A stretch of 64,000 nt of DNA from Neodiprion pinetum (lineage: Eukaryota > Arthropoda > Insecta > Hymenoptera > Diprionidae): the NCBI RefSeq assembly GCF_021155775.2, contig NC_060237.1:16886970-16950969 (forward strand). The letters are read 5' to 3'. Made by a program: the position numbers and the translations under genes. Numbering within the stretch: position 1 is the stretch's first letter; every line of letters starts with the position of its first letter. Below are positions 23,599-35,755 of this stretch, in pieces. The notes under the pieces are model-generated. The model was not told the origin of the DNA. It worked only from the letters and a program-made list of their open reading frames with translations, and ran no database searches.

Positions 23599-25181
23599 TA
23601 GTCTAGTCGATAAGCTCAAAATGGTCTAAAATAGAGATACTGCTCTTAAAATTATGTGCGATAGCTTATTGGATTCGGAATGACGCCTAGACAAATGTAC
23701 TAAAAAATTTTGTCAGCACATAAAAAATTGCAAAAGTTATAAACAATTAAAGATGAAAAAAAATGGCATTTCGTTTTTCGCCAATATCTCATAGACTGTT
23801 CATATTTCTGAAATTTAAAAAAAATATTCTTAAAGAGGAGGAAATTTCCAATAGAAAACTCCTAGCTCCCGGAACTCTATCTCCATTATTTATAATTTTA
23901 ATTCAACGCTGAAAATGGGTCTCCGCGCTTCGTTTTTAGGTCGCGCGCGCGGCGTCAAAAGCGAGTACGACACGTTGATTAATCTTTTTAAGGTATTGAA
24001 TATTTTTTAAAAATTTGAAAAAATTATGGTGTATTTTGAACACTTCAAAAAATTTATCCCCGTTGGAAATTTTACTTAAAGTTAATTTTTCAACAAGTTG
24101 AACGATTGTTAAGTAACAAAATTTTCTCCAACTTCCGTCTTCATTGTAAATGAAAAAAAATGTTTAAATAACTGTCGCAAAAATATTTCGCTTCGTGGAG
24201 TCTTTCTTATATACATACTCAACAATATCACGCCATAAAAGTTAAAGAAATATTCATACTTTGTTTATAATAATTTTTATACTCGAACAAAAAATGAAAA
24301 ATCCAAGTAATACTGTTGAAAAAAATTTTTTTTTTCTCAATCATGATATTATCGTTTTTTTATTAATACAACATATCAATTGATTTGCAAAAAAAATTTT
24401 TTCCGCAATTTGTTCATAAATTTTTTACAAACAAATTGATTATTTGAATATTTTTTCAAAATTTTTTTTCACAACTTTACTATATTAAAAATATTATGAT
24501 TTAAAAAAAAAATTTTTTCCTAACAACAATTTTTACTTGTTTATAATCGTTTTTTTATATTTCTATTGTTTAAATAATTAGTTAAGAAATTATTTTTTAT
24601 CTAAAAATCATAATTGACAGTCCTCTATAAAGTAACAAAAAAAAAAAATTTTTCTATCAACAATTCCATTGTTTATTAACTTATCAATTTGTTGTAAATA
24701 AATTTTTAACTCTGTTGTATTTTTTTCTCAAACTTCTAAAAATTAAAAAAACAACCATATATGTATAACAAAGTATAGAAAAAAAATTTTTTCAATTTTT
24801 TATTGTAATTTTAAAAAACACGTGCTACAAAAGTTGCAGCGGCTGCTTCATTTGTCTACTGAAAAACTAATATAACTTTTAAACTATTACAGATACGAAA
24901 ATGAACATTTAAGTCGATTTTATAAAGAATTAAACGATCTTTTAAATTAGTTGTTAAAAAAATTTGTAGTTATTGTTAATCTGTTGTTATGCGCATTTGT
25001 TTCTAAAAACTGATGTTTTTTTCGATGTTTTTGGAACTTTTATGACTTCTAACTTTTAAAATAATGCAGATACGGTTATAGACCTTCAAGGAAATTCTGT
25101 TGAGTAATAAAATATATTAACGTTGCAGTTGTTTATTTATAAATAATGTCATTTTTCAATGAATTTATGCCGTTTTTCTCT
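23599..25181 (+). repeat. Giant palindrome, left arm (1,583 bp)
   Basis: Reverse complement of 25,474-27,056. Paired positions sum to 50,655 at both the outer end (TAGTCTAGTCGATAAGC) and the inner end (ATGCCGTTTTTCTCT), so the arms have no net indel. Every internal block I compared, including variable-length A/T tracts (A10T6, A7T10), matches exactly. The arm has a G+C-rich island (GGTCGCGCGCGCGGCG near 23,939) and at least six abutting A-tract/T-tract blocks at 24,319-24,795. No ORF of note. Confidence 0.95.
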
Positions 25182-25473
25182 AACCTTTATGGTTCTCTCT
25201 CTTCACAGTTATTATTTTGCCTGTAATATTCATCATTTATTTTGAGTTCTGTACTTTACAATGAGCAGCTGCTTCTTTCAGAGGCCAAGTCTTTCGACCG
25301 ACCCTTGATCCTGATCCCTTCTGTTACCTGCTTTCTTTACTGATTTTCAATCGAAATCACAGGTTTATTCAACAATACAATTTTCTCCTTACATTATTTG
25401 TAAAAATTTTTGCATGTTTTTAAAGAATAGATTGTAATCAACATTAATTTTTTATGAAATAAAATAAAAATTC
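25182..25473. other. Palindrome spacer (292 bp)
   Basis: Non-palindromic sequence between the arms, pyrimidine-rich with TTCTCTCTCTTCACAG near 25,210 and AATAAAA near 25,460. It has no ORF or recognisable motif. Its uniqueness argues against a simple fold-back read artefact at the centre. Confidence 0.85.
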
Positions 25474-27056
25474 AGAGAAAAACGGCATAAATTCATTGAA
25501 AAATGACATTATTTATAAATAAACAACTGCAACGTTAATATATTTTATTACTCAACAGAATTTCCTTGAAGGTCTATAACCGTATCTGCATTATTTTAAA
25601 AGTTAGAAGTCATAAAAGTTCCAAAAACATCGAAAAAAACATCAGTTTTTAGAAACAAATGCGCATAACAACAGATTAACAATAACTACAAATTTTTTTA
25701 ACAACTAATTTAAAAGATCGTTTAATTCTTTATAAAATCGACTTAAATGTTCATTTTCGTATCTGTAATAGTTTAAAAGTTATATTAGTTTTTCAGTAGA
25801 CAAATGAAGCAGCCGCTGCAACTTTTGTAGCACGTGTTTTTTAAAATTACAATAAAAAATTGAAAAAATTTTTTTTCTATACTTTGTTATACATATATGG
25901 TTGTTTTTTTAATTTTTAGAAGTTTGAGAAAAAAATACAACAGAGTTAAAAATTTATTTACAACAAATTGATAAGTTAATAAACAATGGAATTGTTGATA
26001 GAAAAATTTTTTTTTTTTGTTACTTTATAGAGGACTGTCAATTATGATTTTTAGATAAAAAATAATTTCTTAACTAATTATTTAAACAATAGAAATATAA
26101 AAAAACGATTATAAACAAGTAAAAATTGTTGTTAGGAAAAAATTTTTTTTTTAAATCATAATATTTTTAATATAGTAAAGTTGTGAAAAAAAATTTTGAA
26201 AAAATATTCAAATAATCAATTTGTTTGTAAAAAATTTATGAACAAATTGCGGAAAAAATTTTTTTTGCAAATCAATTGATATGTTGTATTAATAAAAAAA
26301 CGATAATATCATGATTGAGAAAAAAAAAATTTTTTTCAACAGTATTACTTGGATTTTTCATTTTTTGTTCGAGTATAAAAATTATTATAAACAAAGTATG
26401 AATATTTCTTTAACTTTTATGGCGTGATATTGTTGAGTATGTATATAAGAAAGACTCCACGAAGCGAAATATTTTTGCGACAGTTATTTAAACATTTTTT
26501 TTCATTTACAATGAAGACGGAAGTTGGAGAAAATTTTGTTACTTAACAATCGTTCAACTTGTTGAAAAATTAACTTTAAGTAAAATTTCCAACGGGGATA
26601 AATTTTTTGAAGTGTTCAAAATACACCATAATTTTTTCAAATTTTTAAAAAATATTCAATACCTTAAAAAGATTAATCAACGTGTCGTACTCGCTTTTGA
26701 CGCCGCGCGCGCGACCTAAAAACGAAGCGCGGAGACCCATTTTCAGCGTTGAATTAAAATTATAAATAATGGAGATAGAGTTCCGGGAGCTAGGAGTTTT
26801 CTATTGGAAATTTCCTCCTCTTTAAGAATATTTTTTTTAAATTTCAGAAATATGAACAGTCTATGAGATATTGGCGAAAAACGAAATGCCATTTTTTTTC
26901 ATCTTTAATTGTTTATAACTTTTGCAATTTTTTATGTGCTGACAAAATTTTTTAGTACATTTGTCTAGGCGTCATTCCGAATCCAATAAGCTATCGCACA
27001 TAATTTTAAGAGCAGTATCTCTATTTTAGACCATTTTGAGCTTATCGACTAGACTA
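25474..27056 (-). repeat. Giant palindrome, right arm (1,583 bp)
   Basis: Reverse complement of the left arm in exact register. The outer end reads GAGCTTATCGACTAGACTA. GAA lies immediately outside both ends (23,596-23,598 and 27,057-27,059), a possible 3 bp target-site duplication. Alternatively the terminal TA on each side could be a Tc1/mariner-type TA. The right end lies about 580 bp before the MBD2/3 start codon. Confidence 0.95.
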
Positions 27057-27379
27057 GAAAAACGGAAGGGAAATCGACTTCAGTTCTTATTTCTATTTTG
27101 CTCGTATTCGATTTTGGATTCGATTATCAACTTAGATTTATGAAAGAAGAAAGTCAGGTTATACTGTTATTTTTTCCGTCCTTCCAAGTTCACCATCTTT
27201 GCTCAGTTTACTACGTTGTTTGCGATTTTTTATGCAGGTACTAGACCTTTTCGTCGAATTTTACAACCAAAAACCTCCACAAACGCCAATCGCGCAACTT
27301 TGCCGCATAACACGTAGTCATTGAACTCTAGTCCATATAGAGTTCAGTCCGTATAGTTAATGTAGTACACTTTCTTGCC

Positions 27380-27636
27380 ACCAGGTGCTGATTTTCGAGG
27401 CGATCGGCACCTCGCGGTAGTCGAAATTTCCACGTGGATCCGGTCGAAACGGTATTCCTCCTCGTAAGCGCATTGAAATTATTGGACGGTGCTGCCGCGT
27501 CGGCGCGAGCGGTTGGCGAGCGAAGTTCGCGGCCGCATCTGTAAATTGAAATGGTGGCCGAGTGTTAACGCGCGTGCAACGCGACGAGGGACTCAGCAAC
27601 ACACTACGTTAAAAAGATATCGAAGTGACTGACAAG
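27380..27636 (+). promoter_or_regulatory. CpG-rich promoter / 5' UTR of MBD2/3
   Basis: A compact CpG-rich block (CCGCGTCGGCGCGAGCGG, GTTCGCGGCCGC) in otherwise A+T-rich DNA, directly upstream of the ATG. No TATA box, as expected for a housekeeping gene. AAATGGTGGCC at 27,549-27,559 resembles a Pho/YY1-type site and, if transcribed, begins a five-codon upstream ORF. The minus-strand ORF here is a composition artefact. Confidence 0.55.
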
Positions 27637-30600
27637 ATGAATATGTCAGTAGAGAAAAAAAAATACCCGTCGGCACTGCCAACGAATTGGCCGATCAGAG
27701 ACGAACAATCGAGGAAAGCTGCGAGTCAATTATCCTCAACGGGCAAAGTTGACGTTTACTACTACAGGTAAGAACAAACCGACCCCCCCCCCCCCTATTT
27801 TCTGAGTATTGTTTCCGATTGGATGATATCAAAACTAGGCTATTTTATCTGGTTCCTTGAGATTTTTGTTTTCGACTTACTTCACGTGAGGTAACGCTGT
27901 TATTTTTCGATTACAGTCGTGGCGTGAGGAACGACGCGTCCCTTGTACCTCCGATCAGGCAAACTGCGTCGATTTTCAAACAGCCAGTAACTATATACAA
28001 AACACAGGAGGGAAAAGTGAAAGACGTCAAACATGGTAATCAAGACAAACCAAAACAGGTACGCAAATTCAAGACTCATTTTGTTAATATGATACAAAGT
28101 GGGTACCGGGACACTGTATTGTTGTTGCCGAATATTTTTAATTTTCACTTGAGGATGTAGTAGGTGTGGTTGTCATGAAAGAGAATTGCGAAATGAAGGT
28201 TAAAAAGGTGTACCTGGTATTGATCGAGTTCAATTCCATTTAAACAATATCCTCCTGAAAGAAAAAAGTTTGCCACAAGATCGTCAACTTGGTGTAAAAC
28301 AACCCGGTGATCCGCATCTTAAGAGACGTGTCACACTTTTGTAGAATATATTCGAATTCCACAAGTATATTTGTCCTCCAATTCTAAATCGTCATTGACT
28401 TTGTGAATGAATTTTCCACAAATCATTTTAAATATATTTGTTAATCAATCTCTCCAGTTCACAAAGAAAAATGTCTGTAACGTCATACATTCAAAATAAT
28501 CCATAAAAAGAGAATTTACCTATGAATGAAACAGAATTGTACTTCTAATTAGTAATTGTACAATCTTTGTGCTCTCGGTATTTGAATAGTAGCGGAATAT
28601 AGAATTTGTGAATTGTACTTTTGTACAATGTGAATTTCGAGAATATTATTTTATTCAAATTCAGCTCTAATTGCAGCTTCTAAACAGTTTTATCGTCATT
28701 CCTTTGTGTTAACCCTTTTGCATCCAAAACAAAAAAATATTTTTCCCCACTTTTTGGTACCACCTCGGGTGTAGCAGCTGAGCAAAGTTACCCCTCAAAT
28801 TTCTCAAATAATTAATGGCTCGATGTATGAAAATGTGATATATTAAGAAAACTATTTTCATTGAAATTTCACTCGGTTGGACTTACATTATACATATATA
28901 ATTCGTTCAACATTTGATAACCAGTCATGTTAACTATGAAAATAAACTTACTACACGAATATTATAAAACTTGAATGCATTCGTCTCTTATTTTTTTGTC
29001 AGTCAAGTTAATAATTCGCAAAAAATTGCGGCTGTGAAAAATAATTGAAGTAGGTAATTGAAACAGATGCAGTTTGGTTGCACATATTAATGGTACAATG
29101 TATTGAACAATTAGTGAATCCAACTACTCTTTTCAAGGCACTTTAGTTTGTTAATATATAGCACGATCATTTTAATCACGTCACGCCGAACATTTGTCCT
29201 GGAATCTAATGAATGTTTTTTTTTATTGAAATAAAATCGTTGTAACAAAATCCTTCTCTTGGTGAGTGCAAAGTGAACTGCATCGTTCATTCATGTAACA
29301 CACATATTTATACTGATACGTGTAACAATGGATTTTAGCCGATATAAAAGAAAATTTTTGTTCGTTTTTAGACCGATTAATCCGATATAATAAAAAAGAA
29401 TCTATGCAAGATTTTCTTTTTTCATCTAACTGTTTGAATAAAAACAAAACTACATATTGAGAACATAATAGCGATTACGTAGCTGTTATGAACAAACACC
29501 AAAACTAAATTGGGAAATGAAAATACGTTTGGTTTTTCGCGTGATACTCGATGTTTTATACATACGTAAATAACTGACTATCTTTTCGTACAATTTATTG
29601 ATGATTGTGATTGTTCAGATAGCTGAATCAATGTAAGACCGTTCGAAGTAAGCGTACAAATAATTTACAAACGGCGACAATAGTCCAACGTCAGTTTTAC
29701 GTACTACATGCATAATTGAACTACCTCGTGAGTTTTTTGTAATGATTCTAGGCAAACATCAGCATTATTTTTACACGCGTTAGAATGTGTGTGGATGCAT
29801 CGACCTATATGTGTAGTATTCATTATAGAATATAGTTTAAATCTTGATATGTATGATACCAACCATCGTATGTAACATTCATTCGTTTAGGAAGGGGCCG
29901 AAAAGTCTGAAGGCAAACATGGCTCTCAAGACAAACCTAAGCAGGTAATTCACTTGGCACGAATCATCATCATGACGTTAATAAATTAAAATGACGTACA
30001 AATTTATTACAATGTATTCTGTTTGTTGCAAGATATCTGGGCGAGATGTTCGATAGGAAGTTCAAACAAAATTTAACATAGGGTAAATCCGCTTGTATTT
30101 ATGTAAGCCAAGGTACATTTTACCGATCGACATTTGTCAATTTTTTACGAATTTCTCACTCTCTCCATCAGTTACCGCGAAACAAATATGGATCGGTAAA
30201 ATGTACACCGAATTTTATAATTGCAGGCGGATTTATCCTTCTCATACTAAAATGCCCATGGAACATCTCACCGAAATAATTTGATATATATATCATATAC
30301 ATATATACGGGATTTTCGTGCTCAACTAGACCAGTTTTCGCCTTGTTTACATTTTTTACAATTTGTCAGATTTGCATATTACTAAAAATAATCCTGGAAC
30401 TTTTTCATCAAATTTCTAAACTTGACCGTTCTGATTTTTTTTTCGTAAATTGTTATACCATATGGAAATCAAATATATCGCATGAAAATAGTGTACACGT
30501 ATGCAAAAAGAACGCTATTTCAAAGGGTTTTTCAACGGGATTCTGGCCGCAAAAACCGAACTGAACTGTTGGTAAAAAAATTTGCAGAACAATTAATTCA

Positions 30601-31924
30601 CGTTGATATTTGAGTTCTCAAAATGTTTGATGTATTACCCCGAATTTTTGATGAAATAGATAGAGCTCACAGACAAATTACAAAATGTTCAACTTTGATA
30701 ATTTTGGAATAATAGAGTGAACGCTAATCCGATGAAAGAACATTTCTTAAACAATTCTCCATGAAAACAATGGAACTAGTATTGTGGCTGATTTTCCAGT
30801 GTAGAACATCACCATTAATTACAATTTTTTTCGTACTCCATTTTACTTTTCATCCAGTATTGCAGTTTTCCAGGTCTATGCATATACTATTTAGGAAAAA
30901 ATGTATCTGCGAAATAATTGAGTTTGAACAACTAGAGGAGGCTTTCGTCATTACGACATAATGAAATTTAGCAGCTTATAAACAAAAATTGCTAGATAAT
31001 TCACCGAAAAAATTTGCCTAGTCGAGAAAGAAAATCCCGTACAAAATTTCCCTTCGTTTAGTTATACTGTATCTATCGTTCGTAATTGAAGTATCGGACG
31101 AACGTTAAGGCATGCTTGTTCATAAACATAGTAAAACGGTATATGTATAGTTTTCATAATTTCATAACGCTATTCATATAATATGCCGAATAGACTTACA
31201 ATTAGGAGTGGTAATCTGTGTATAAAATATTTCATAAGTACAGAAATAGACAAATTAAAAATTGTATAAGATTGGAAGTAAAAAAAAAAAAAAAGAACTT
31301 TCGGTCATTCTAAACTGTAATGCGCTATAACTTATCAGCTAACGTTGCGGACTTTGGTGTACATATAATGTAATATTTACGGCATCGATTTATTTTATTT
31401 TATGCATCGAGCGTGAAATGCCGTTCACGTTAATCCGGGTATACATAATAAATCCTTAACGTTACAGCTCTTCTGGGAGAAGCGGCTCGAAGGTTTGCGG
31501 GCCTGCGACCCGGATGGTTACGAGTTCGATGGGATGGACTTACCAAAGACTCTGAAGCCGGTCGGCCCCTACGTAACCGAGGAGACTTTACTTCAAAGTG
31601 TTGCCACAGCCCTCCACGTGTCTTCCCAACCCGTAACAGGCCAAACTGGCTCGAAAACCGCTTTAGAAAAAAATCCTGGTGTTTTTCTCAACCCGGAACA
31701 GCCCCTCGTTCAGGTATTCCTTGTTTTTGATACCTGCCTCGATTTACGAATCTCGATTTCGAGTAATAATAACACTAGTGGTGGTATTTATGGCTTGGTA
31801 ATTCGGATATGTATTTTTTTTTTAGGCAGTAGCCATTGCCGACGATGACATCAAACGACAAGAAGATCGCGTTACTGTAGCGAGGAAAAAGCTACAGGAT
31901 GCTCTCAGGGGCATAGCTACTTGA
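27637..31924 (+). CDS. MBD2/3: Methyl-CpG-binding domain protein 2/3 (NuRD subunit), MBD core missing
   Basis: Five exons: 27,637-27,767, 27,917-28,058, 29,891-29,944, 31,468-31,713 and 31,826-31,924, all GT-AG and in frame, giving 223 codons plus TGA. Residues 1-44 are the N-terminal part of an MBD ending GKVDVYYYS. The normal continuation (the PxGKKFRSKPQLARYLG core of the family) is absent: exon 2 resumes at RGVRNDASLVPPIRQTASIF (45-64), and the 149 bp intron between has no room for it. RQTASIFKQPVT is the family's signature linker, which binds the histone deacetylase core in vertebrate MBD2/3. Exon 4 (110-191) begins LFWEKRLEGL and carries the conserved MBD2/3 C-terminal domain. Exon 5 (192-223, DDDIKRQEDRVTVARKKLQD) is the coiled coil that binds p66/GATAD2. 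It should act in the nucleus as a NuRD scaffold, probably with little or no methyl-CpG recognition. A similar form lacking part of the MBD is known as a splice variant in Drosophila. Family assignment is secure. Confidence 0.93.
28059..29890 (+). other. MBD2/3 intron 2
   Basis: A+T-rich intron between the two similar exons. I see no MBD-core exon, no other coding sequence and no clear transposon in it. Confidence 0.6.
29891..29944 (+). other. MBD2/3: 54 bp optional-looking exon of MBD2/3, duplicate of the exon 2 end
   Basis: It encodes 18 residues ending KHGSQDKPKQ, and exon 2 ends KHGNQDKPKQ. Both exons end at CAG|GT in phase 0 and the third exon is a multiple of three, so exon 2 can join exon 4 with or without it. 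Nucleotide similarity (CAAGACAAACC shared) indicates a local exon duplication. The segment is the charged linker between the deacetylase-binding motif and the C-terminal domain. Confidence 0.75.
30080..30239. mobile_element. Short MITE in MBD2/3 intron 3
   Basis: Imperfect terminal inverted repeats AGGGTAAATCCGC (30,080) and GCGGATTTATCCT (ending 30,239), with a second inverted pair inside (GTACATTTTACCGATC near 30,113 and GATCGGTAAAATGTAC near 30,191). 160 bp, non-coding. The family is not recognised. Confidence 0.6.
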
Positions 31925-32041
31925 ACGGCTATAACGTAGCACATTGGGGGATACTGCAAACTGATTATTTATAAGACAACTGTGAAATATTTTTCGTCCG
32001 TCTTTCGTTTTTTCTCTACTTTCTTATTATTATAAATAATT

Positions 32042-32047
32042 AATAAA
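32042..32047 (+). terminator. Candidate MBD2/3 poly(A) signal
   Basis: AATAAA in a run of overlapping AATAA(A/T) motifs (32,035-32,085), about 120 bp after the stop codon. The exact hexamer in use cannot be decided. Confidence 0.45.
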
Positions 32048-32089
32048 TAATAAAATAATAAAAATAATAAATAATTATTAATAAATATA

Positions 32090-35000
32090 TTTAAACATCA
32101 TATAAAATTGGAACGCTTATACATGTCCCGACCTTCCTTGAAATCAAGGACTGGAAAACGATTTCGAAAAAATTCTATCTTCGTTACAGTTATCTAGTTT
32201 CGTTATTAAAGTGGGTATGTTCGATTTTTTCTTCTTTCTTCCAAGTGTCTTCATAATTGTTTTCGTTTTTTACCGGACTTGAGGAAAAAAGAAAACACAA
32301 ATTAATATAATAAAAAAATAAAATAAAAGTGCAATTTAAATCACTCGATACATATTTTATTCACAAATCTAGTCTTATCAGTGTTTACGCACAGCAGAAA
32401 ATAGTTTTATAATTAAGTTTCGCCGAAGAAAGCAAACGAACAGATAATTATTCACCACTCCTAATCACCGTTATTATATTTCATTTTGCAGCAAACATCT
32501 TAAAATGTTTCTCGGAAAATGAGGGTTAAGTTAAAACTGGTTCTCACCTCGACTACAATACACTAAAGTGTTCCCATACCCGTACACCCGTAATTTGGCG
32601 AAATTCTGAAGCGGACGGGGAGAAGGAAGCTGGCGTTTATCGAAAATTGTTCCAAAAGGACAGACCTAAGGTATACACAACGGCAAGAGGAACTAAAAGA
32701 GAATCAATAATAAAGAATCGAACAAACACATCATACCGTGCACGTCGTACAGGGTGATTCAATTTCAAAGGGACGAATAGAATGAGTTGAAATGGTTCGC
32801 TCGTGCACACATGTCCTTTGAAGTAAACAAACTATACTCAGAGAAATGTTTTTAAATATAGAAAAGTATGTTTTATAGAAAAAACATGCTTGCATTAAAA
32901 TTTTTGCCGTCCAATACCGCAGGTAATCTGCGAATTTGGCTTAAGTTACAGAAAACATGTTCGTCAAACATATTACAGATAATTTGAAACACTGAGACTA
33001 AATCGATATGGCCATTGTCTACGACGTGCGATTCTATCTTGCCTGTACCGTTATGCTCGGGAATTGGTAGTTATTCAGCGCTCGTGCACTCCTAATTACA
33101 TTACAGTAGAAACAATTTGATGGTCATTTTACTTTCAACGTGATCCGAAGAACTCAACGTAATTTAAAATCCTCGTCGTCCCCGCGCCATGTCTCGTGTT
33201 GAAAACGTGGTTTTTATCCTATGATTTATAGATACACTTTTTGAGAATCCAATTTGCCGATTCAGCATAGCGGATTCTTTTACTATCTTGTGAAATTTTG
33301 AATTTATCAAAATTTTATGCATTTCTGCGGATGCGTCTTGCTAATTTAGCGTACATATGATACATTTATTCTGAATAAGTCTGTACATAAAACGCTTGAA
33401 CGGTCTGAGACCTCGCAATTTGCATGATACCGTAAAATCAGAGCAATACACCCCGGAGCTATACTTCGCGTTTTTGAGTGTTAGGAATTTCTTCCGAAAA
33501 TGCAATAAATGAGTGAGATAAACAGTTGTGAAAAAAAGTTCTTCGTAACAAGTGATTAATTTCTCATTTGTTCAATTCAACGAATTATAAGCTTTCGTAT
33601 TTTGTTCGTATCAAGCTTTATCGAATTTGGTAAATTTTTTTCAGTCAATACGGTTGTTATTTCATTTATGAAAATACTATTCTTGACCAACTAACTTATG
33701 CAATTACGGTCCATTTTAGATACTGAAATTTTTTTTCCACAACCTGAATAAATTATTATTGAATCGTTATCAATATTTCATTGACAAGGAAGAAGTGTAT
33801 TTCGGTATTTACTTGTTAGTAGTCATAGTACCTAATATTCATTTAGTTTGTCAGACAATAAGTGTTCGATTAAACCAGACCACGATGCGTTAATTCGAAT
33901 AAATTTGTTACTTTCAAGTGATTCTGCCACAAACCAAACAAACCTTATTTCGGTCAGGATGAGGTGTATATAAACTGAATTACGTTAATCGAGTAAACGA
34001 AAAACTTAACTTAGACTTATTGTTAGGTCCTTACGCATACCCAGTTTTTTCCCAGTGTTCGAGGACCCTGACCAAGGACGTCGCTTAAGTTTTCGCGGGG
34101 GTGCAGGTCGGTTTCAAGATTTTCAGGACGATTAACGCGACGAAGGGCAGACGACCTTTCTCGATCGAGATCTGTTACGTCATTGAGGTCAGTGTTACAA
34201 ACGCGTATCCAACTGGAAGTCAGACCACGTAACTCGCACGCGTGCTTTCCCTCGCGAGCGGTACACATCAGCATCCGATGCAGCTTGCGCCGATCCTGGC
34301 TGGTGTAGGTAAGCGGGTAGCATCTGGCGCTGAGAAAGTTCATGCTGTATGTATACATACCCAACAACTTATACCGAGACTCATCATTCATTCAACGACT
34401 CGCGGTGTAAAACCACCTTCGCCGCGAACTGTAGTTTTATTTTTCACATCTTCCCAGTAAGTAGTTGCGTAATACAGCGGAAATACGACGTAAAAATACA
34501 ATTTTTTTTACAAATCAATTACTTTATTATGTATGTACCATCAAATGTGATAATAAAATATTTTGTCGTTAATATATACTCTGCTCTTTTACTTTTCGTC
34601 GTCTATGGTAGTATAAGTACGGTCTAAAAGCATTGGTACCGTCGAAAATCACTTATTTCAATTTTAATGAATCCTTATATTTTCGAACCTATAGTATCCG
34701 AAAAACACGTTTTTCGGAAAATGTCAAACAAACAAACTCCCGCGATGATCTTGGAAATGGCTGGATGAAAAAATTTGATATTCACATGACTTCACATTCA
34801 AATTATAAAGATGAAAAAATTGCTATTTCCTGTTCTCCTCGACCGTGTGTTTCTGTGTGAAAAAATACATGATATTAGAAAAACGCCGATATAGCTGATA
34901 CAATGTTTATAGAAAACTTGATACAAATTGCTATAAAACCGATAAAATGATGCAACAAGCAATTTTACAAAAAATTGAGGAACCATTTTATGAAAATAAG

Positions 35001-35253
35001 AAAATCTTAACGACACAAGATCTTTATCGTACTTGATCGTACTTTCAGTAATGGAATTGGTTTGTAAGGTGATGAAAAGTACAGCAGAGCATACTATTTT
35101 TACGGCTTATTTATTAAGATCTTCAACAGGATAGTAATTCAATTCAAACAATCTCATGTATTAAATACAGTGGCGCATTTGATTCAATCAGACGTTAAAT
35201 TTACATTATTATTATAGCTATTTAGTCCTATCTTATGAATATTAACTCTTATA
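32090..35253. other. Intergenic, no supported gene
   Basis: No recognisable coding exon. A slightly G+C-richer patch at 34,020-34,440 holds overlapping ORFs on both strands without motifs (122 codons on minus). An ACAGGGTGATTCAATTT sequence near 32,750 resembles transposon ends, but I found no partner. Confidence 0.5.
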
Positions 35254-35755
35254 CAGTTCGACCTCTCAATAGTTCGAGACAGAAATGAAACGAGAAGAGT
35301 TTTTCCACGTATCGGTGTTCCCCTACTATGTACACTAATACTCATTAATTCCTTGGGCTTCCGGCTAACTTGTTTTCGGTGCGCAACAAAATGCGAGTCC
35401 GATTCTATACGAATTATGTGACAATGACTGGCGATGCAGCCGACGTAAGATATTGGGAGTCATTGTGACGTAATTCGAATTTCAGTACGAGTTAGGGCTC
35501 CAACTGTTCGTAACACTTCAAGGTGTCAGTTGAAATTCAAAAAAATGAATAAGATGGAAATTTCTGGGTGGTTAGACCCTTCGATAGTCCCGATCGCTCT
35601 TACGATTCGAAATACGAATGAAAAAATGTTTCGGTTGACGGAACTATTGAGAAGTATGTATACGAAATTCGGTCTCGCGTTTAATCCTCTAAGTAGTGGA
35701 GGAAACAGTCCGAGCATAAAACTGGGGGAAGTTGAACTATTGAGAGGTCGAACTG
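35254..35755. mobile_element. pogo/Tc1-mariner-like MITE, 502 bp
   Basis: A perfect 22 bp terminal inverted repeat, CAGTTCGACCTCTCAATAG... at 35,254-35,275 and its reverse complement at 35,734-35,755. The left flank is TA as expected; the right flank is GA, so that copy of the duplication appears mutated. CAGT(T/C)...ACCTCTC termini are typical of pogo-like elements. The two ORFs across it (80 and 100 codons) are not transposase. Confidence 0.8.

Noticed and set aside
23599..27056. Palindrome as a simple fold-back sequencing artefact
   Set aside because: There is a unique 292 bp centre and unique, different DNA on each outer side, unlike a chimeric read end. Not excluded fully without reads.
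32748..32770. ACAGGGTGATTCAATTT as a transposon end
   Set aside because: No matching inverted end or target duplication found nearby.
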